From contig NZ_CACRYJ010000064.1 in assembly GCF_902703175.1 (NCBI RefSeq), forward strand, positions 1 to 64,000: a stretch of DNA of 64,000 bases, given 5' to 3'. Positions 18,188-26,601 of this stretch are shown one piece after another. The DNA is from Occultella aeris (GTDB lineage Bacteria; Actinomycetota; Actinomycetes; Actinomycetales; Beutenbergiaceae). Position 1 is the first letter of the stretch, and every line of letters begins with the position of its first letter. A model generated the notes under the pieces. It saw only the letters and a program-made list of their open reading frames with translations. It was not told the origin of the DNA and searched no databases. The translations under genes and the position numbers were made by a program.

Positions 18188-19102
18188 ATGCGCAGGCGCC
18201 GGCCACGGCGCGACTGGAGCCTACTGGCGATCGCGTTGCCCGGCGTCGCTGTGTTCCTTGGCTTCCACTACCTGCCGCTGCTGGGGAACGTGATCGCGTT
18301 CAAGGACTACCAGCCGTTTCTCGGCATCCTCGACTCGGAGTGGGTCGGCCTGGACAACTTCACAGTCCTGTGGGATGGCAACCCGGCGTTCCTCAACGCA
18401 CTGCGCAATACCATCGTGATCACGCTGCTGCAGTTGACCTTTACCTTCCCGGTGCCGATCATGTTGGCGCTGCTCATGAACAGCCTCGCCTCCCAGCGGT
18501 TCAAGCGCATCGTGCAGTCGGTGCTGTACCTGCCGCACTTCCTGTCTTGGGTGGTGGTCGTCGCGCTGTTCCAGCACATCCTGGGCTACGGCGGGCCGCT
18601 GGAGAGCCTGATGGCCGCGCTCGGCGGACCGGAGCCGGAGATCATCGGCAACCCCGACTTCTTCAAGCCGCTGCTCATCATCCAGGACATCTGGAAGAGC
18701 GCCGGCTGGGGCACCATCCTGTTCCTCGCGGCGCTGTCGGGCATTGACCAGAGCCTGTACGAGGCTGCGGAAGTCGACGGTGCTAGCCGCACGCGACAAC
18801 TCTGGCACATCACGTTGCCTGGGATTCGTCCGGTCATCATCCTCATCCTCATCCTGCGGATCGGAGACATCCTCAGCGTCGGGTTCGAGCAGATCATCCT
18901 GCAGCAACCCGCGGTCGGGCTCGCCGCTTCGGAGGTACTGGACACCTACGTCTACAACAACGGAATCATCGGCGGGCAGTGGGGTGTCTCCACCGCCGTC
19001 GGGCTGGTCAAGGGGGCTATCGGGGTGGCCCTGGTGCTGCTCGCCAACAAGGTCGCTCACATGTTCGGTGAGGACGGCATCTATCGAGGAGCAAACAGGT
19101 GA
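18188..19102 (+). CDS. Sugar ABC transporter permease (LplB-type)
   Basis: 304 aa from ATG 18188; an in-frame ATG at 18089 would add 33 residues of repetitive QTRE-rich sequence and is less likely. About six membrane segments. The EAA loop is visible as YEAAEVDGASRTRQLWHITLP. The N-terminus RRDWSLLAIALPGVAVFLGFHYLP and the FKDYQPF motif are typical of LplB. It pairs with the next gene to form the membrane channel for the oligosaccharides bound by the preceding lipoprotein. Confidence 0.9.
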   Translation: MRRRRPRRDWSLLAIALPGVAVFLGFHYLPLLGNVIAFKDYQPFLGILDSEWVGLDNFTVLWDGNPAFLNALRNTIVITLLQLTFTFPVPIMLALLMNSLASQRFKRIVQSVLYLPHFLSWVVVVALFQHILGYGGPLESLMAALGGPEPEIIGNPDFFKPLLIIQDIWKSAGWGTILFLAALSGIDQSLYEAAEVDGASRTRQLWHITLPGIRPVIILILILRIGDILSVGFEQIILQQPAVGLAASEVLDTYVYNNGIIGGQWGVSTAVGLVKGAIGVALVLLANKVAHMFGEDGIYRGANR

Positions 19103-20034
19103 CCGGCATGACCCTACCGGTGCAGGATCGCACCCCCAGGTCCAGCCCGAAGCGGCGGCTCCGCAGGGGCCGATCTTCACCCGCAGTCGAGGCGCTCAAG
19201 ATCGTCGCGCTGTCGGTGTGCTGCCTGGCGGTGATCGGCCCGTTTCTCATGGTGATCTCGACCTCGCTGGCCGATCCGCTCCAGATCGATACTGGGGGCG
19301 GCATGGTGATCTGGCCGGAGCGACCAACCCTCGAGGCCTACCGGGTGATCTTCGCCGGGGGGCAGGTGACCAGGGCGCTTGCCGTCACCGGCTTCGTCAC
19401 CGTCGTGGGGACCGCAGTCGCGCTGACCGTGACCTCAATGCTGGCGTACGCGCTGTCACGCCAGAAACTGCCGTTCAACCGCATCATCCTTATGGGCGTA
19501 CTGATGACGATGCTGTTCTCTGCGGGAATGATCCCGGTCTACCTCACCGTGAAGGGCTTCGGGCTGCTCGACTCGTTGTGGAGCCTCATCATCCCGGTGA
19601 GTGTCTCGGCGTTCAACTGCATCGTTATGCGAGCGTTCTTCCAGAACCTGCCGGCGGAGCTGTCCGAGGCGGCGGCGATCGACGGCGCCTCGGAGATGCG
19701 GATCTTCCTCACCATCGTGCTGCCGCTGTCCAAGCCGATCCTGGCGGCGATCGGGCTGTTCTACGCCGTCGGGTTCTGGAACACCTTTTTCTCCGCGCTG
19801 CTCTACCTCAACGACCAGGAGAAGTGGCCGATCCAGTTGGTGCTGCGGCAGTACCTCATCAACAACGCCGCGATCAGCGCCGGTGACGCCGTCGCCGCCG
19901 GTGACCTGCCGCCGCCGCAGCCCGCGTTACAAATGGCGATCCTCATCGTCTCACTGGTACCCATCGCGTGCGTCTACCCGCTACTCCAGAAGCACTTCAC
20001 GAAGGGATTTCTCACCGGTGCCGTCAAGGGCTGA
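19099..20034 (+). CDS. Carbohydrate ABC transporter permease (LplC-type)
   Basis: 311 aa, GTG start overlapping the previous stop by 4 nt. Six predicted membrane spans; the EAA loop reads SEAAAIDGASEMRIFLTIVLP. The C-terminus ends QKHFTKGFLTGAVKG, the usual end of LplC/AraQ-type permeases. It is the last gene of the operator-controlled lyase-binding protein-permease-permease operon. No ATP-binding subunit follows. Confidence 0.92.
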   Translation: MTGMTLPVQDRTPRSSPKRRLRRGRSSPAVEALKIVALSVCCLAVIGPFLMVISTSLADPLQIDTGGGMVIWPERPTLEAYRVIFAGGQVTRALAVTGFVTVVGTAVALTVTSMLAYALSRQKLPFNRIILMGVLMTMLFSAGMIPVYLTVKGFGLLDSLWSLIIPVSVSAFNCIVMRAFFQNLPAELSEAAAIDGASEMRIFLTIVLPLSKPILAAIGLFYAVGFWNTFFSALLYLNDQEKWPIQLVLRQYLINNAAISAGDAVAAGDLPPPQPALQMAILIVSLVPIACVYPLLQKHFTKGFLTGAVKG

Positions 20035-20159
20035 CACTTCGGCGTGCGGGCACGTTCCCGAGACTTGCCTCGGACTGCTGGTGCACAGAACACGACGTCC
20101 CGACGAGAGCCAGGCAACTAGCGATAGCCAGCACGACGTGTGGCCAACCGAGATCGCGA

Positions 20160-20366
20160 CTAAGGACGCCGGTCGGCGTGCTCGCGCCCGGCGGTCATTG
20201 CGTACAGGTTCGCGACGACAAGGGCCGGACCCGGCATGAATTCAACGCCGCGGCCGCCAACGAACTTGGCGATCTGCTCCAGCCCGACACCAGGCTCACG
20301 GTTCCTGGCGACCCTCACGACGTCGTCGCGAAACTCCTTGGGATACAGCTTGGTCACAGTGATCAC
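20160..20366 (-). pseudogene. Remnant of an IS3-type transposase orfA
   Basis: The first 34 residues (KLYPKEFRDDVVRVARNREP...LEQIAK) match the N-terminal HTH of IS3/IS911 OrfA proteins. After IAK the similarity stops, and the rest of the frame to 20160 is unrelated. No orfB or terminal repeats were found. The surrounding gap 20035-20504 holds nothing else recognisable, apart from a weak CCGAG/CTCGG hairpin near 20063 after the permease. Confidence 0.6.
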
Positions 20367-20504
20367 CCTTCGAGCCCAACCCTCGGGCTAGGCAGATCAG
20401 GTGTCACCTATCCGTGCAGCAGACCCGGCATCGCCGTAAAGTTGCGCACACCCAAGCCAACGATCTCACCTGCAAGTTCCGCGTGAGAATCGTCCTTGTG
20501 GAGG

Positions 20505-22460
20505 CTAAGACATGCCATCCGACCAGTTTTCGAGAGGGCTCACGGACGGAGGTGTCCCCGGCCCGTCGATCGGATCGATCGGGCTAAACAGCACGCTCAA
20601 ACGGAACGCTGTGACCGCTGGCAGCTCGATGGCGAGCTTGGTGACGTTAGCGTTCGTCGACTGCCCGCTCGGCGCTGGAGAGCTCGCCAGCGGCGCGGCG
20701 GCAGCCACCGTGAACACCGCCCCCGCCGGGCCTGCGAGGATCCGCGCGAGGAGCCGTGCGCCGCGAAGCGTGAGTTCCGCAGACAACCCGTCGGGCGCGA
20801 CCTGGACAGCCGCATAGGTGTGCATGAACCACCAGGCGTCGACCGCGTCGTCAGCCACAACTTCATCCTGAACGATGACCTGTTGCCGGGAGTCGATCAT
20901 GGCGAGCCCGCGCTCCCAAGATGTGACTGCAGCTCCCGGAACGGCGGCGGTGAGATCTGCGATCGCGAAGGCACCTGAGGCCCACGAGTCATGGCGAGTG
21001 ATCCTCGCCGACGCGCTGGGGTCCTGGTCTGGGCCTGCTGTGGGATTGATGACCAGCGTGTTCTGACCCTCGGCGCGCTTGCGATAGTAATTCCACCGTT
21101 GGCCGTTCGGCCCGTAGTTGAAGTACCCCGACAGCCCGTAACTGTCACCGCCGAGATCGCTTGCCCACCGTTGACCAATCGCGTCGATGACGAAGGTTCC
21201 GAGGTCGAGATCGGCATGATTGGTGCTGTTGTCACCTGCCTTGAAGCCAACAAAGACCGCATTGGGATCCTCCCAGGCGCTGCGGAAGGTAGCCAACTCG
21301 ATGTTCTGGAAGTAGCGGTCGAGTGTGAGCCCCGACGCCGTCGGGTCCAGGTTCTTGCTCGGGTCATACCACAGGAGGTAGCGCGGAAGAAAGAGTGAAC
21401 CCGTGGAACTGCTCTGGCTTCCCCACCACGTGTACGCTGGCTTCGAGTATCTATTGGATAGCCACAAGAGCTCGGGAGGCTGCTGGGCTGTGGCATCCGA
21501 GTCATAGAAGTTAAAGAACTTTCCGGTTGGGCTAGTGAGGTGGATGGCAAAGTCGCCCGTCTCGGACAGGCCGGGAACATCCGATAATTCATCGTCATCG
21601 CCGAGTGCGGATTCGAGTGCGGCGAGATAGATGACCAGGTACCTGATCGCGTAACCCCAGTACCCACCTTCGGGGTATCCACCATCAGGGCTCAACTGCT
21701 CGACACCCGGGAGAATCGCACTCAGGCTCTCAGCAAGCACATCGGCAGCGATCGTCGGCGACTCCTGTGCGATTGCGAGCGCGCCTAGCCCAAAACCGCT
21801 GTTGCACACGGTTCCCACGTTGTTGATAGAGGTCAGCGATGGGGCACTATTGAGATAGCCGCTCATCGCAGGCTGCAGACCCTTATCGACGATGGCGTCC
21901 AGAGCGGTGGTGCGCTGGGCGGCGGTCCAAGACTCGAACAGCCAGTCGTAGGCGATGGCCACGGCATGGGTCATTTCCGCCATCGGCAGATAGTCACCGG
22001 CGAGGTTCGGAGGATCGGAGGGGCTCCATCTCGGGAACCCGGCGATGGCCTCAACCTCATCCCAAGCGCGCTCGGCATAAGTTGGGGCACCGCCAAGCTG
22101 AGCGAGCATCGACAGGGTGTAGATTCGATTGACAGTTGTCCGTGAGATGTTCAGAAGGTCGCCGCTCACGAATGTTGGCGGCGCCACCGTCAGCAGCCCC
22201 GTTCCGAGTGTCTGAAGCGTCCCGAACCACGACGCCGATACTGGGTCATTGGCGATACGCGCCGATACATCGGCGAAGTCTGTCGCGGTCGCAAGCAGAC
22301 GTGGATGAACCCCCGCGAGGCTTCCTCGTAACCCCCGGGTATCGTCGACTCCGTCAAATGCGACCATTCGACCTGTGGCCGCCGATGCGCACGCGGCCGC
22401 GGCCAACTTGAGAGCCGTTCGACGGCTCGGCGACGTATGGATGATCGCTCGCCCTACCAT
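20505..22460 (-). CDS. Secreted heparinase II/III-like lyase, short form
   Basis: 651 aa. ATG 22460 is chosen because GGAGGAG lies about 8 nt upstream and because a Tat signal follows (SRRTALKLAAAACAS). It has the toroid (about 45-360), then the heparinase beta-sandwich with GDNSTNHADLDLG and YYRKRAEGQNTLV. It ends with VSPLENWSDGMS, just where the paralogs continue into their discoidin domains. It therefore has the catalytic part but no binding modules. An IS3 remnant lies about 140 bp beyond its 3' end, so domain loss by insertion/deletion is possible. Similarity to its paralogs is clear; the substrate is not known. Confidence 0.84.
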   Translation of the reverse strand: MVGRAIIHTSPSRRTALKLAAAACASAATGRMVAFDGVDDTRGLRGSLAGVHPRLLATATDFADVSARIANDPVSASWFGTLQTLGTGLLTVAPPTFVSGDLLNISRTTVNRIYTLSMLAQLGGAPTYAERAWDEVEAIAGFPRWSPSDPPNLAGDYLPMAEMTHAVAIAYDWLFESWTAAQRTTALDAIVDKGLQPAMSGYLNSAPSLTSINNVGTVCNSGFGLGALAIAQESPTIAADVLAESLSAILPGVEQLSPDGGYPEGGYWGYAIRYLVIYLAALESALGDDDELSDVPGLSETGDFAIHLTSPTGKFFNFYDSDATAQQPPELLWLSNRYSKPAYTWWGSQSSSTGSLFLPRYLLWYDPSKNLDPTASGLTLDRYFQNIELATFRSAWEDPNAVFVGFKAGDNSTNHADLDLGTFVIDAIGQRWASDLGGDSYGLSGYFNYGPNGQRWNYYRKRAEGQNTLVINPTAGPDQDPSASARITRHDSWASGAFAIADLTAAVPGAAVTSWERGLAMIDSRQQVIVQDEVVADDAVDAWWFMHTYAAVQVAPDGLSAELTLRGARLLARILAGPAGAVFTVAAAAPLASSPAPSGQSTNANVTKLAIELPAVTAFRLSVLFSPIDPIDGPGTPPSVSPLENWSDGMS

Positions 22461-23241
22461 GATCTTACTCCTCCGTGGTGGCAACAGTGCCGCATCGTTG
22501 GTCACGTAGTTCCAGGCGGCCGTTGAGCACGATGAGGCACGCCGCACATCGAGGCACAGCGCATTCCTCGGGAGACCTCAACTCCTCCGTGCTTGCTGGC
22601 TCTGCGTGACCAACTCAACATTGCTCCAGAACTCTCGTCAAGATTGATTCAACAATCAATCTGGTTCGATGCGCTTGCGGCATCGGACGAACAGGGTGGC
22701 CGCGGATTCCAGCCGACCTAATCCAGGATCTGGACGGCAGAGTGAGGCAGCCTATCTCCCTCGTCATAGTGGACCGTGGCATTAGGTTCGAACTGGGTAC
22801 TCGCGAGCTCGCTACCGGAGACGGCGCATACTCCCTCCCCTGTCCTCTGAGGAACCGAACCTGTTCTGGTGGGAGCGGGCAGCACTCAAGATGAGGTCGG
22901 TGACCTAGGACGACCGGCTCGAAGTTCTGGTCAGCATGGGAGGCTCCCCCGCGTAGTCCGCTTGCAACCGTGTGGGATCCATGAGCGCATGTCACGCGAG
23001 GTTCCGACCGCTGCGAGCGGGGGGCGGCGCGACGCACCCAACCGCGGCTGGGGAGCGAGGCCCTCAACGGCATTGCGACTCACCGAGAGTTGGCGATCCT
23101 GAGACAGCAAGGGGTCCTGGTCGAGACCAAGGGCAAGGCCCGAAACGGGTGTGGGGCCTCCCCCCAAGAGGAACCCACCTGTCGTCACGGCGCTGACCTC
23201 TTCCCGCATGGTGGCGTCGACCTTCCGCACACACACTGGGT
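22461..23241. other. 781-bp region without a recognisable gene
   Basis: Apart from the inverted repeat at 22641, the clearest frame is a 55-codon minus-strand ORF at 22718-22885 containing FEPNATVHYDEGDRLP, of unknown identity and possibly the tail of a lost gene. A plus-strand frame ending near 23243 contains RELAILRQQGVLVETKGKA, which faintly resembles a winged-helix segment. Neither is convincing. Confidence 0.4.
22641..22662. promoter_or_regulatory. Perfect inverted repeat upstream of short lyase
   Basis: AGATTGATT and AATCAATCT form a perfect 9-bp inverted repeat around CAAC. The core TTGATTCAACAATCAA (22644-22659) closely matches the palindrome at 4248-4263. It lies about 180 nt upstream of the lyase start at 22460 and is probably an operator. 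Confidence 0.5.
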
Positions 23242-23980
23242 ATGACCGCACGCACCCCCACCGATGATCAGTACGAGCTGCTCGCCGCCTGGCGAGCCCT
23301 CGCGCTCGGCCGGATGCCGTACATGGCGTCCTACCTGTTCACCGCGCGGGTGCTGGACTCCCCCGTACTGGGCCCCTTTGCCCTCGACCTCGGGTTCCGG
23401 ATGTACGTCGCCTTCGGCGCTGTCGCCGAGAGAGGTTCGGACCGGTGCTCGGAGTCCCTGTTGCACGAGGTCGGCCACTCAGTTCGGTGAGCATCACGTG
23501 TTCGCCGCCGATATCGGGGTGCAGCCGCCGCACATCCGCGTGTGGAACGCAGCGGCCGACTTTGGTCTTGACGACGATCTGGTGGAGGCTGGCTGCCTGA
23601 CCCTGTCCGACAGGATTCCGCCGGCAGTGCCGATGCCGGACCACCTCACCGCCAATGACTACTTCCTGCGGCTGCTCGAGATGCAGGAGTCGCAGCAACA
23701 GCCTCGGGGCGGCAGCGGCTACGACCCGGGTGGGGACGACTCCCAGCAGGGACGGCAGCCGGGCTCTGCCGGGGTACGACGAGCAGCAGATTGAGCACGC
23801 CTCCAGGGGGCGTGGCACCGCCCCCCGGTGGGGCTGGAGCAGGCGCGCATGGTGCTGACCCCGACGAAGACTCAGAGGCAGCGTCTGCTCGGGTCCACGG
23901 TGCTTTGCGGTACCGGTCCGGCGTTGGCTTTCGCGGGCTCTCCGTATCGGGCTACGCCACCTCATCTCGACGCACCGGCC
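23242..23980 (+). pseudogene. Frameshifted DUF2201-like putative metallopeptidase
   Basis: The first frame (from 23242) encodes about 80 residues, including the zinc-binding motif LLHEVGH, and then stops. The +1 frame continues the same protein (EHHVFAADIG, WNAAADFGLDDDLVEAG). Further pieces appear in other frames near 23775 (YDEQQIEHASRGRGTAPRW) and 23900 (HGALRYRSGVGFRG). These match, in order, the N-terminal metallopeptidase-like part of VWA-linked DUF2201 proteins, which usually sit beside a MoxR ATPase. At least three frameshifts and loss of the C-terminus make it a pseudogene. Confidence 0.65.
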
Positions 23981-25744
23981 TCAGTACGTCGCGAGGTGCG
24001 CCAGCCTCTTGCCCGGCGAGTAGATGTCCAGGATGTTCCAATGTCCGGTGGTGGGCGTGGGCACGTTGACCATCGACACGTCGATCACGACCGGCTCGTC
24101 CAGGGCGATGGCCCGTTCGAGCGCGGGTTTGAACTCCGACGCCGACGTGACTCTGATTCCTTCGACGCCGTAGGCGCGAGCGATCGCCGCGTAGTCGGTG
24201 TACATCGGGTCCTCGCCGTTCCCGAAGACCGTCCCGTACGTCGTGCCGAACGCCGCCTTCTCGAGACCTGCGATGGTGCCGAACGCGTTGTTGTTCATGA
24301 CGACCCAAACCACGGGAATGCGCTCTTCCCGGGCCGTCGAGAGTACGGACGGGTTCTGCCCGAAGCCGCCGTCCCCCACGAGCGACACGACGACGCGATC
24401 GCGTTCGGCCATCTTCGCTCCGACCGCTGCGGACGCGCCGAAGCCCATCGTCGCGAAGCCCCCGGGGGTGAGGAACGTGCCCGGCGTCAGGACGTCGAAC
24501 TGCTGGCCGACGCCGTTCTTGTTCCATCCCACATCGGTGGTGATGATCGCGTCGGCGGGGAGCACTTCCCTCGTCTCGGAGAGGATCCGCTCGGGGCGCA
24601 TTGGCCAGTCGTCGGATGTCTGCGCCGCAGCGTTGCGATCCTTCAGTGCCTGACGGTTCGCCGCGATCTGCGCGCGCAGGGCGGCTCGGGAAACGCCGGC
24701 CGGCGCGAGCCGACGCGCGACCCTCACCAACACCATCAGCGCGGCCTTGAGGTCGGCGAGCGCGCCGATCTCGAGGGGGTAGTTGCGGCCCAGCTCAGCG
24801 GGATCGATGTCGATCTGCATGAGTTTGGTGGCGGGGATATCGAATGTGTACTCCGGGTACCACGAGCTCGAGTCGGCCTCGGCGAAGCGAGTGCCGAGGG
24901 CGAGGATCCAGTCGGCGGTGCGCGTCGTGGAGTTGACGAGAGCCGTTCCCCAGAATCCCGTCATACCCAGAACCAGCGGGTTGTCATCCGGTAGCGCGCC
25001 CTTGCCCATGAGGCTGTGGGCAACGGGAAGCGAGAGCAGTTCGGCGAACTCGGCGAGTTCCGCCGCGGCATCGGCGCCGACGATCCCGCCGCCGACGTAC
25101 AGGACTGGGCGTTCCGCGGCGAGGAGGTTGCCCACGATCTGCTCGGCCACCGCTTCGTCGAGGCTCGGCTTCGCGAGCGACCGGGTGTTGGCGATCACCT
25201 TGTCGAACGAGGCGACATCGACCTCGGCGGAGAACACGTCCATCGGCACGTCGACGAGCACCGGCCCGGGTCGGCCGCTCTCGGCGAGGGTGAACGCCTT
25301 GTCGAGCACCTCGGCCACGAGGTGCGGGCGGTCGAGCCGCCAGGCCCTCTTCACGAACGGTCGGTAGATCTCGTACTGGGCGCCGTCGGCGTGGAGGTTT
25401 ATCTCCTGGTGCGGATGCTTGCCGTAGTAGTGACTCGGTACGTCGCCGGCTATCACGACCATCGGGATCGAGTCGAGTGCGGCGTTCGCCACACCGGTCG
25501 CGGCATTCGTCATCCCGGGTCCGAGGTGGGTCAGCACCACCGACGCCCGCTTGGTCACCCGGGCGTAGCCGTCGGCGGCGTGCGACGCGATCTGCTCGTG
25601 ACGCACGTTGACGAAGGAGATGCTGGCACTCTTCTCGATGGCGGCGAGCAGCGCGATGTTCGTGTGCCCGCAGAGTCCGAAGATGTGCTCGACCTGGCGC
25701 GCCCGGAGATATCGGACGATCTGGTTGGAGACGAGGTCCTTCAT
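23981..25744 (-). CDS. Thiamine pyrophosphate-dependent enzyme (ALS/Xsc-like)
   Basis: 587 aa, ATG 25744 with AAGGAG upstream and ATGA overlap with the preceding gene. Three TPP-enzyme domains are present. The catalytic Glu is in VRHEQIASHAADGYARV, and the TPP/Mg motif runs from GDGGFGQNPSVL to NNNAFG. The size and overall pattern suit acetolactate synthase, sulfoacetaldehyde acetyltransferase or oxoacid decarboxylase relatives. No regulatory subunit and no phosphotransacetylase lie nearby. With the acylating aldehyde dehydrogenase and citrate-synthase-like protein upstream, a decarboxylase giving an aldehyde is a reasonable inference. Confidence 0.83.
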   Translation of the reverse strand: MKDLVSNQIVRYLRARQVEHIFGLCGHTNIALLAAIEKSASISFVNVRHEQIASHAADGYARVTKRASVVLTHLGPGMTNAATGVANAALDSIPMVVIAGDVPSHYYGKHPHQEINLHADGAQYEIYRPFVKRAWRLDRPHLVAEVLDKAFTLAESGRPGPVLVDVPMDVFSAEVDVASFDKVIANTRSLAKPSLDEAVAEQIVGNLLAAERPVLYVGGGIVGADAAAELAEFAELLSLPVAHSLMGKGALPDDNPLVLGMTGFWGTALVNSTTRTADWILALGTRFAEADSSSWYPEYTFDIPATKLMQIDIDPAELGRNYPLEIGALADLKAALMVLVRVARRLAPAGVSRAALRAQIAANRQALKDRNAAAQTSDDWPMRPERILSETREVLPADAIITTDVGWNKNGVGQQFDVLTPGTFLTPGGFATMGFGASAAVGAKMAERDRVVVSLVGDGGFGQNPSVLSTAREERIPVVWVVMNNNAFGTIAGLEKAAFGTTYGTVFGNGEDPMYTDYAAIARAYGVEGIRVTSASEFKPALERAIALDEPVVIDVSMVNVPTPTTGHWNILDIYSPGKRLAHLATY

Positions 25745-26601
25745 GGCGCGCTCCTTCTGGCGTCGCGATCGCGAGGGACCGGTCGCCGCGCCGGCCCGGT
25801 GTAGGTGTAGCGGACCGACTTCGGCGTGGGGCCCTTGATGCGTCCACCCTGCGCCAACTGCTCGGCGGCATGGGCGAGGATGCCGATCGAGCGCGCGAGG
25901 ACGAACACCCCGCGTCCGAGCTCGGGTGTGAGCCCGAGCTCGCAGTACACGACCGCCGTCGCCCCGTCGATGTTCATCGGGACGCGTGCCGCCTTGCCCG
26001 TGCTGAGCGCAACTTCGACGGCACGGCCGATGGCGGCGAACCGGCCGTCCACGACACCCGCTGCGGCGCCGGAGTCGACGAGCGCCAGCAGACGGGGTGT
26101 CCTCGGGTCGAGCGGGTGAAGTCGGTGACCGAATCCTGGCACGTAGTTCAGCCCCGCCTCGCGACGCCGCTGGAGGACCAGCCCGACGGCGGTGTCGAGT
26201 CCGCCGGAGCGGTCGCGTTCGCCCTCGATCTCGAGGTACAGCTCCATGCACTGCTGGCCGGCACCGCCGTGCACGTCGTCGAGGACGTTGATAGCCGACG
26301 CCATCGCCGCGTTGATCGGCGACCCGCACGTCACCGCCATCCGTCCGATCGCGATCGAGGGGGCTTGGGGTCCGTGGTCGACGGACGCCACCATGGCCGC
26401 CTCCAGCAGCGCGGCCTCCGCTCGTGTCGGCAGCTCGCCACGCAGCATGAGCCAGATCGTCTCGACGAGACTCGCGTCACCGATCAGCTCCTGGATCGGG
26501 TAGCCGCGCAGGGCGATCTCTCCTGGTCGGACGTCGATGATTCCGGTGCTCCACCACCGCCGAACCTCGGCGACGAGCTCCTCGGGCGACTGCTCGGTCA
26601 T
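25741..26601 (-). CDS. Citrate synthase/citryl-CoA lyase-like protein
   Basis: 286 aa, shorter than citrate synthase (about 370-430 aa) and close to the size of citryl-CoA lyase-like members. All three catalytic positions are present: H111 (VHGGAG), H159 (PGFGH) and D212 (NIDGATAV). It should make or break a C-C bond between an acyl-CoA and a 2-oxoacid. It overlaps both neighbours by 4 nt (ATGA), so the three proteins are made together. This is in contrast to the degenerate citrate-synthase fold at 3009-4202. Confidence 0.82.
   Translation of the reverse strand: MTEQSPEELVAEVRRWWSTGIIDVRPGEIALRGYPIQELIGDASLVETIWLMLRGELPTRAEAALLEAAMVASVDHGPQAPSIAIGRMAVTCGSPINAAMASAINVLDDVHGGAGQQCMELYLEIEGERDRSGGLDTAVGLVLQRRREAGLNYVPGFGHRLHPLDPRTPRLLALVDSGAAAGVVDGRFAAIGRAVEVALSTGKAARVPMNIDGATAVVYCELGLTPELGRGVFVLARSIGILAHAAEQLAQGGRIKGPTPKSVRYTYTGPARRPVPRDRDARRSAP

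Noticed and set aside
22779-22796. A tRNA T-loop-like GGTTCGAAC
   Set aside because: Flanking bases do not form the T stem, acceptor stem or anticodon arm.
23981-25744. Calling the TPP enzyme sulfoacetaldehyde acetyltransferase outright
   Set aside because: Motifs visible here do not separate Xsc from other TPP enzymes, and phosphotransacetylase and sulfite genes are absent nearby.
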